DNA of 10,313 nt. Source: Bacteroidales bacterium (GTDB taxonomy: Bacteria > Bacteroidota > Bacteroidia > Bacteroidales > UBA932). Shown piece after piece: positions 1-4,785 of this stretch (its first letter is position 1; each line of letters begins with the position of its first letter). A program made the position numbers and the translations under genes. The DNA is taken from the NCBI GenBank assembly GCA_017548805.1, contig JAFYZE010000069.1, forward strand, positions 1 through 10,313, read 5' to 3'. Under the pieces are notes generated by a model. It did no database searches, had not been told where the DNA came from, and worked only from the letters and a program-made list of their open reading frames with translations.

Positions 1-695
1 CCCTGAAGGATGCGGGAGTTCTCAGGCACGGAATGCGTGAGCCAGACATTACCTCCGATGACCGATCCTTTTCCTATAGTGACCCTGCCGAGTATCGAAG
101 CGTTGGAATAAACGGTAACATAATCCTCCAGAATGGGGTGTCGCGGCTGCCTGACCGGACGTCCGTCACTGTCGTATGAAAAGTTCTTTGCCCCCAACGT
201 AACACCCTGGTATAGAGTTACATGGTGGCCGATGACTGACGTCTCCCCTATGACGACACCCGTTCCATGGTCGATGGCGAAATGGTCTCCGATCACGGCG
301 GCCGGGTGGATGTCGATACCGGTCGAGGAGTGCGCATACTCCGTCAGCATACGCGGAATGACCGGCACACCGAGCCTGTAAAGCTCGTGTGCCGTCCTGT
401 AATAAAGCATGGCCGTAACGGCCGGATAGCAAAAGATGATCTCCCTTGCATCCGAAGCCGCAGGGTCGTTATGGGCAATGGCCTCTACGTCCGTCGCCAG
501 CAGTTCCCGGATGACTGGCAGCCGCTCCATGAAAGCGGCTGCCGTACCGGGAGGGCTGACGGCCTCTACGCGGCCGGCGATATTAGAGACGGCATTCTCC
601 GTCCTGACTTCGCTGTAATCCGGAAATACATAGTCTTTTACGCTGGCCATCAGCGACTTGAGATGCTCTACGGTCTGGTTGAGGGAGATGTTCAT
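1..695 (-). CDS. cysE: serine O-acetyltransferase, 3'-truncated by the window edge
   Basis: This enzyme acetylates L-serine with acetyl-CoA to give O-acetylserine, the substrate of CysK, in the cytoplasm. The visible 231 residues contain an N-terminal helical region (about 1-120) followed by left-handed beta-helix hexapeptide repeats. The segment DIHPAAVIG (from residue 128), then IDHGTG and VIGET, match the family active site. By alignment to E. coli CysE from memory, Asp128 and His143 correspond to its catalytic Asp143 and His158, and RHPIL (185-189) to the later conserved His. The start ATG sits one base after the cysK stop (TGA-T-ATG), which favours this start and suggests translational coupling. 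The C-terminus, including any tail that docks into CysK, lies beyond the left edge. The family call is secure; length and tail are unknown. Confidence 0.93.
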   Translation of the reverse strand, partial: MNISLNQTVEHLKSLMASVKDYVFPDYSEVRTENAVSNIAGRVEAVSPPGTAAAFMERLPVIRELLATDVEAIAHNDPAASDAREIIFCYPAVTAMLYYRTAHELYRLGVPVIPRMLTEYAHSSTGIDIHPAAVIGDHFAIDHGTGVVIGETSVIGHHVTLYQGVTLGAKNFSYDSDGRPVRQPRHPILEDYVTVYSNASILGRVTIGKGSVIGGNVWLTHSVPENSRILQ

Positions 696-696
696 A

Positions 697-1632
697 TCAG
701 TCTGTGGGATAGGTGTCAAAAGCAAAAAGAATGGTGGAAAGGTATCGTTCACCGGTATCGGGGAGCAGCGCGACGATGCGCTTTCCGGCGTTTTCCGGCA
801 ATCTGGCAAGTCGCAACGCTGCGGCGAAGGCTGCTCCGGAGCTGATGCCGACAAGAAGTCCTTCCTTGGACGCAAGCAGGCGGGAAGCCGCTACCGCTTC
901 CTTGTCAGCGACGGTCAACACTGCATCGACGGTACCGGCATCATAGGTATCCGGGACGAAGCCTGCGCCGATTCCCTGGATCCCGTGCTTACCAGGTATT
1001 CCGGTCGAGAGGACGGCGGATGTCGCAGGCTCTACGGCAATGACCTTGATGGAAGGATCGTGGCGCTTCAGCGTCCGGCCGGTTCCGCTCACGGTTCCGC
1101 CCGTACCCACTCCGGCCACGAATATGTCGAGCCGGCCCTGCGTGTCACGCCAGATCTCCTCGCCCGTAGTCCTCTCGTGGACGGCAGGGTTGGCGGGATT
1201 GACGAACTGGCCCAGTATCACCGCACCTGGAGTGGCATCCCTGAGTTCCTCAGCCTTGCGGATAGCGCCCTTCATGCCCTCCGCGCCGGGAGTGAGCACC
1301 AGCTCCGCGCCCAGGGCCTTCAGCAGGCTGCGGCGCTCCTGGCTCATGGTCTCAGGCATCGTCAGGATCACCCTGTATCCTTTGGAAGTGCCGACCCAGG
1401 CAAGTCCGACACCGGTATTGCCGCTTGTCGGCTCGATTATGGACGAGCCTTCGCGAAGTATACCTTTTTTCTCTGCATCCTCTATCATGGCCAAGGCCAC
1501 GCGGTCCTTCACGCTTCCGCCGGGATTGAAGTATTCGAGCTTCAGCACGATTTCGGCCTTTTGGCCGTCGAGGCCGGATATCCTCAGCAAGGGGGTGTTG
1601 CCGACCAACTCTGTCAAAGAATCATGGATCAT
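697..1632 (-). CDS. cysK: cysteine synthase A (O-acetylserine sulfhydrylase)
   Basis: A PLP-dependent cytoplasmic enzyme that makes L-cysteine from O-acetylserine and sulfide. Its 311 residues match the usual CysK length. Family landmarks appear in order: GNTPLL near the N-terminus, the PLP lysine Lys42 in SVKDR, the substrate loop TSGNTG (69-74), the phosphate-binding GTGGT (176-180), IGAGFVP (221-227), GISSGAA with the pyridine-nitrogen Ser at about 265, and PDTGERY (291-297). The chosen start gives a normal N-terminus (MIHDSLTELVGNTP). No Shine-Dalgarno sequence is visible; the upstream stretch is A/T-rich, which is common in Bacteroidota. It is the first structural gene of a cysK-cysE operon and lies 22 bases behind an attenuator-type terminator, so expression is probably cysteine-controlled. 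A CysM-like preference cannot be excluded, but the motifs favour CysK. Confidence 0.96.
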   Translation of the reverse strand: MIHDSLTELVGNTPLLRISGLDGQKAEIVLKLEYFNPGGSVKDRVALAMIEDAEKKGILREGSSIIEPTSGNTGVGLAWVGTSKGYRVILTMPETMSQERRSLLKALGAELVLTPGAEGMKGAIRKAEELRDATPGAVILGQFVNPANPAVHERTTGEEIWRDTQGRLDIFVAGVGTGGTVSGTGRTLKRHDPSIKVIAVEPATSAVLSTGIPGKHGIQGIGAGFVPDTYDAGTVDAVLTVADKEAVAASRLLASKEGLLVGISSGAAFAAALRLARLPENAGKRIVALLPDTGERYLSTILFAFDTYPTD

Positions 1633-1654
1633 GGTAAAAATTGTTAAGTGTTTT

Positions 1655-1694
1655 ACATAAAAAGAGCCCTGCGGGTACGGACCGGCAGGGCTCT
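1655..1694 (-). terminator. intrinsic terminator in the cysK leader (attenuator hairpin 3:4)
   Basis: On the minus strand AGAGCCCTGC (1694-1685) and GCAGGGCTCT (1672-1663) form a perfect 10-bp GC-rich stem. A C/C mismatch, a further GGT:ACC helix and a CCGT tetraloop lie inside it. The 3' arm runs straight into five T (1663-1659) and then ATGT. This is a classical Rho-independent terminator placed before cysK rather than after a gene. It could alternatively be only the terminator of the upstream glycosidase operon, but the promoter and Cys-rich ORF between that operon and this hairpin argue for attenuation. Confidence 0.88.
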
Positions 1695-1749
1695 AGGGAA
1701 TATGCGTCATTACATATACGAAGCTCCTCACCTGTCCTCGGGACCGGTG
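1663..1749 (-). promoter_or_regulatory. predicted cysteine-responsive transcription attenuator
   Basis: Three mutually exclusive RNA structures can be drawn. Hairpin 1:2 (1749-1729) pairs CACC with GGTG and GTCC with GGAC around one G/A mismatch, with a CGA loop. It covers the last codons and stop of the Cys-rich ORF. Antiterminator 2:3 pairs 1737-1726 (GGACAGGTGAGG) with 1690-1679 (CCCTGCCGGTCC): 10 pairs, two of them G-U, with two mismatches. It removes CCCTGC from the terminator 5' arm. Hairpin 3:4 is the terminator at 1694-1663. A small ATATG/CATAT hairpin (1717-1700) could sit inside 2:3. A ribosome stalled at the Cys codons would cover segment 1 and favour 2:3 (read-through). A ribosome reaching the stop would cover segment 2 and favour 3:4 (termination). 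Structures were drawn by hand without energies; the regulatory logic is inferred from trp/his attenuators. Confidence 0.78.
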
Positions 1750-1784
1750 CAACAGAGACAAGCGCATGTGTTGTTCATTCTCAT
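1728..1784 (-). CDS. Cys-rich leader peptide of the cysK-cysE operon
   Basis: A short ORF encoding MRMNNTCACLCCTGPEDR. Four of its 18 residues are Cys (codons 7, 9, 11 and 12), ending in the tandem pair TGT-TGC, and the stop is TGA. It is followed by alternative hairpins, a terminator and the cysteine biosynthesis genes, so its translation most likely senses charged tRNA-Cys; the peptide itself probably has no function. The tandem Cys codons lie immediately before segment 1 of the attenuator and the stop lies inside segment 2, the geometry expected of ribosome-mediated attenuation. A second in-frame ATG (codon 3, base 1778) could be the real start, giving 16 residues. A chance ORF is possible on length alone; the Cys enrichment and position make that unlikely. 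Confidence 0.8.
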   Translation of the reverse strand: MRMNNTCACLCCTGPEDR

Positions 1785-1791
1785 TTCACTA

Positions 1792-1823
1792 CAAACTTAA
1801 GCAATACCGAGAACAAATGCAAG
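1792..1823 (-). promoter_or_regulatory. predicted Bacteroidota-type promoter of the cys operon
   Basis: On the minus strand TAAGTTTG (1799-1792) is a full match to the -7 consensus TAnnTTTG. CTTG (1823-1820) lies 20 bases upstream and matches three of four positions of the -33 TTTG box. The 20-base spacing is within the usual range. Transcription would start a few bases after 1792, at roughly 1785-1789, almost on the leader ATG at 1784. The motif is seen directly; the start site is inferred. Confidence 0.68.
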
Positions 1824-1844
1824 CATTCTTAAAAATTTTTCAAT

Positions 1845-4229
1845 TTACGGCTTCAGCAGCCTGAGGTCATATATGCCTCCGACGGAAGCGCCTGTGGCCG
1901 CCTGGAACTTGACCGTCACAGACTCCTTGCCCTCCAGCATCGATGCCGGCACCGGATACTCGACGCCCTTGAACTGGGACTGCATCCATTTCCCGGTATT
2001 ATCCACTGAAAGCAGGAGTTCGTCATCCACGAAGATGTCAAACCTTCGTGTAGCCCATTCTGCGGCGCCCCAATACTTCGCATAGAGGGTGACTCCCTCT
2101 GAAACGCCACCGGTGGCCAGGTTGTAGCTGAACCATCCGCCACGAGATGCATCGCGGTAATGGACGTCGCGGGTGACACCGGTATTCGAGCGCTCGAATT
2201 TCAGCTGATGGTCCGTCTCCGGCTGCTGCTCGCCGGGGGCGACGGCATCCAGGGTACGAGCCTCCAGCGCCAGCATTTCCCTCTCCTTGCGTGCAAGCGA
2301 ATCGACATATTCCTTGTATCCGTCCTCATTCAAGGCAAGCCAGTAGATCTCGTAGCGGGAATCGTGGATGCCGCTGAACGGCTCAAGGTCGGCTTCGATA
2401 GGATTGAGCATCTGGATGCCCTCGAAACGGAAATGCAGCGGCTTACCGGGCACCGGACGGATGTGGTTGCCGATGTGGTCGACATTGTGGCATACGAGGA
2501 TCGGGGCCTGATCCACCGGAAGTTTGGTACCGGCGGCGTACTGGCTCCATCGGCCGTCATCGGCCAGCAGGCCGGCCAGGTCCTCGGTGCCGGTACGCAT
2601 GCCGAGCAGTATGGGACCGTGCATGATGGCGATGTAGTCGGGGACATTGGGCATATGCTCAACCCTGTTCGTCATGGGAAGGCCGACCTCCACGACGTCA
2701 CCTTTCTTCCATTTGCGTTCGATTGTGAAATATGAAGAAGGAGATGCATCAACCGGCAGAGACTTGCCATTGACGGAGACAGTCATGGTGCCGGGCTTCA
2801 TCCATCCCGGACAGCGGACATAGACCTTGAACTTGCCCTTGCCGGAAACGACCGTGAGCTTCGTCCCTTCCTGGGAAGGATACTCGGTATCCTGGCGGAT
2901 GACGATTCCCTTGTCCTTCCAATTCAGCTCAGACGCGACGAAGAGATTGACATACAGGTCATTCCCATCGTGGGTATATATGAACTGACCGTATCTGGAC
3001 TGGTTCTCCATTCCGGAGCCGACGCAGCACCACATGGCCTCGTTCGGCACCGAATAGACACGGTAGTGCCTCGGCCTGGCGGATGTGAAATAGACATAAC
3101 CGCCATGCTCAGGATGCTGGGTAGAAAGGATGTGGTTGAACATCGCCCGCTCATAAAAGTCTGCATACTCAGCCTTAGGAGAGACCCTGAAGAGGTCTTC
3201 CGTCAGTTTGAGCATATTGTAGGAGTTGCAGGTCTCGGGACCGTCGTCGTCATTGACGAAGTCGATGCAGGCTTCCGCGCTCGGGAAATGCTCGCGGCGG
3301 CTGTTTCCTCCGAAAGCAAGCGAGCGGTTCTGGGATACCGTCTGCCAGAAGAAACGGCCCGCCTCGGCATAGTCAGGAGAAGTACTGAGCTCTCCAATGC
3401 GGACAAAGCCTATCGCCTTGGGAACCTGCGTATTTGCGTGCAGGTTGTCCAAGCGGTCCTCGTCACGGGTGAGAGGCTCCATTATCTGTTTGTGGGAGAA
3501 GCGTTTGGCCACAGTAAGATACTTGGCGTCGCCGGTGATGGCATAGGCATCTGCAAGTACCTCGTTCATTCCTCCGTGCTCGTTGCGGAGCATCTGTTCC
3601 ATCTGGTCATCCGAAAGGTCTTTCGTGACAAAAATGGCCCAGTCGCAGAAACCGAGGAAAAGCTGCTTCGCCTTTTCGTTCCCGCAATAGAGCCATGCGT
3701 CACGCAGGCCAGCGAACATCTTGTGGATGTTGTAGAAAGGCGCCCAGGCGGAGGAATACTGCCTGAACTCCCCTTTCATGAAGGAGGACCACAGCGAGGC
3801 GCTGTTGGGAATGCCGCCAATGTATCCTGGTCCCCATGAAGCATTGTCGCGGGTGTTGGCGGCAGCCACTTCGGCCAGTTCGTCTATCATGTAGTTCATC
3901 CTGCGCAGGCACTCGGGATTGCCGGTCATCTCCCAGTTCATGGCCATGGCGGTCAGGTAATGGCCGGCGACATGGCCGTCCAGACCGGCCCAATTGGGAT
4001 AGTATTCGGCCTTCTTCGGCAGGCCGGCTTCCGCCCTGAACGGAGCCAGGAGGCGGTCTACGTCGTACTGCAGGAGGACCTCCAGGTTGAGGTCACGGGC
4101 ATGTTTGAACGGGCCATCCAGCAGCTGGACGTCTCCGATCGGGAACTCGTTGCTGTAAAGTCGGTCCTGGGCGCAGAGGCCAAGGTTCACTGCCAGGAGA
4201 AGTCCGGCAGCCAGGAATATCTTCTTCAT
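1845..4229 (-). CDS. GH127/GH146-family (DUF1680) beta-L-arabinofuranosidase-like glycoside hydrolase
   Basis: A secreted 794-residue enzyme predicted to release beta-L-arabinofuranose from plant glycans. Residues 1-20 form a signal peptide with likely cleavage after LGLCA before Gln21. The catalytic (alpha/alpha)6 domain spans about 28-430: NWAGLDGHVAGHYL (79-92), YNIHKMFAGL (166-175), PETCNSYNMLKL (331-342) and MWCCVGSGMENQSRYG (399-414). By analogy with HypBA1, Glu332, Cys334, Cys401 and Cys402 form the zinc site, one of the paired Cys is the nucleophile, and Glu313 in REHF is a candidate acid/base. A beta-sandwich region follows (about 430-545), then about 580-655 resembling DUF4986, and a C-terminal beta domain (about 690-793). 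The WAGLDGH and CCVGSGMEN motifs and extra domains make me favour GH146 over GH127, but I cannot settle this by eye. Last gene of the glycan operon, 21 bases after the DUF3237 gene. Confidence 0.88.
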   Translation of the reverse strand: MKKIFLAAGLLLAVNLGLCAQDRLYSNEFPIGDVQLLDGPFKHARDLNLEVLLQYDVDRLLAPFRAEAGLPKKAEYYPNWAGLDGHVAGHYLTAMAMNWEMTGNPECLRRMNYMIDELAEVAAANTRDNASWGPGYIGGIPNSASLWSSFMKGEFRQYSSAWAPFYNIHKMFAGLRDAWLYCGNEKAKQLFLGFCDWAIFVTKDLSDDQMEQMLRNEHGGMNEVLADAYAITGDAKYLTVAKRFSHKQIMEPLTRDEDRLDNLHANTQVPKAIGFVRIGELSTSPDYAEAGRFFWQTVSQNRSLAFGGNSRREHFPSAEACIDFVNDDDGPETCNSYNMLKLTEDLFRVSPKAEYADFYERAMFNHILSTQHPEHGGYVYFTSARPRHYRVYSVPNEAMWCCVGSGMENQSRYGQFIYTHDGNDLYVNLFVASELNWKDKGIVIRQDTEYPSQEGTKLTVVSGKGKFKVYVRCPGWMKPGTMTVSVNGKSLPVDASPSSYFTIERKWKKGDVVEVGLPMTNRVEHMPNVPDYIAIMHGPILLGMRTGTEDLAGLLADDGRWSQYAAGTKLPVDQAPILVCHNVDHIGNHIRPVPGKPLHFRFEGIQMLNPIEADLEPFSGIHDSRYEIYWLALNEDGYKEYVDSLARKEREMLALEARTLDAVAPGEQQPETDHQLKFERSNTGVTRDVHYRDASRGGWFSYNLATGGVSEGVTLYAKYWGAAEWATRRFDIFVDDELLLSVDNTGKWMQSQFKGVEYPVPASMLEGKESVTVKFQAATGASVGGIYDLRLLKP

Positions 4230-4250
4230 GGAGTCGCGGTTTTGTTCAGG

Positions 4251-4775
4251 TTAAAGGACCTTCCAGATCCTCAGGCAAATACAGTCGGTGGCAAATCCGG
4301 GCATGCAGACGAACACGGCATTGTTGAGCCAGTCGTATTTCGAATCCTGCGGCGCTTCGAACTTCGGGGTGGTACGGAAGTAGAACGACGGTTTCCCGTC
4401 GGCATCAGCCCCGGTATAGATGATGCCGCAATTACGGATATGGATATAGACGCCGTCGTCGGTCTTGATGGAATAGATAGCCTCGACTTCGTTCCGGCCG
4501 TGTTCCGAATCTACCAGCTGGTAGTCGGCGCCGCCGGAGAGAATGGTGCCCTTCATGCGCGGTCCTTCGAAAGTTCCGCCCACGATGGGAATGACCACAC
4601 GGGTGCCGTGCGAAGTCTCCCCTACCGTGTAGGTGCCTTCGCAGTTGACCCGGAGTTCACAAACATATTCGAGGGCAGGGCCCTCGGGCAAGCCGTCCTG
4701 CTGCACCGGCGCCTGTGCAAATGCACAAAGCGCCGGAAACAGCATGATAACGGTCAGTAATACCAATCTTTTCAT
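4251..4775 (-). CDS. secreted DUF3237 (UPF0311) family protein
   Basis: A 174-residue protein with a signal peptide (1-20, cleavage FA before Gln21), so it acts outside the cytoplasm. The mature part is one DUF3237 domain. The family core GGTFEGPRMKG-TILSGGADYQ (67-86) is followed by an EAIYSIKTDDGVYIHIRNCG segment (98-117), then a FYFRTTPKFE strand region and a WLNN segment. Five Cys remain in the mature chain (39, 45, 116, 158 and the 165/167 group near the end), so disulfides are possible after export. DUF3237 proteins are small beta-barrels without a settled role known to me. Its place between an esterase and a beta-arabinofuranosidase, with gaps of 10 and 21 bases, suggests a part in glycan handling, either as an enzyme on a released sugar or aromatic ester or as a binding protein. 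That role is inference only. Family assignment is firm. Confidence 0.86.
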   Translation of the reverse strand: MKRLVLLTVIMLFPALCAFAQAPVQQDGLPEGPALEYVCELRVNCEGTYTVGETSHGTRVVIPIVGGTFEGPRMKGTILSGGADYQLVDSEHGRNEVEAIYSIKTDDGVYIHIRNCGIIYTGADADGKPSFYFRTTPKFEAPQDSKYDWLNNAVFVCMPGFATDCICLRIWKVL

Positions 4776-4785
4776 GGCTCAGGGC

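Noticed and set aside
166..432. An 88-codon minus-strand open frame starting with ATG.
   Set aside because: It is out of frame with cysE; the cysE frame carries the acetyltransferase active site across the same bases.
658..1647. A 329-codon open frame on the plus strand.
   Set aside because: It mirrors cysK, whose motifs are unambiguous; the plus-strand translation resembles no protein family I know.
1633..1844. A SAM or other metabolite riboswitch, or a T-box, in the cysK leader.
   Set aside because: I could not find a known aptamer core or T-box sequence; the Cys-rich ORF with competing hairpins explains the leader better. An Rfam search would settle it.
1818..1844. The AAAAATTTTT palindrome just after the GH127/GH146 gene as a terminator.
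   Set aside because: It has no GC stem and no separate U-tract after a hairpin, so it is a weak candidate only.
2970..3839. A 289-codon open frame on the plus strand.
   Set aside because: It is antisense to the GH127/GH146 catalytic domain and has no motif of its own.
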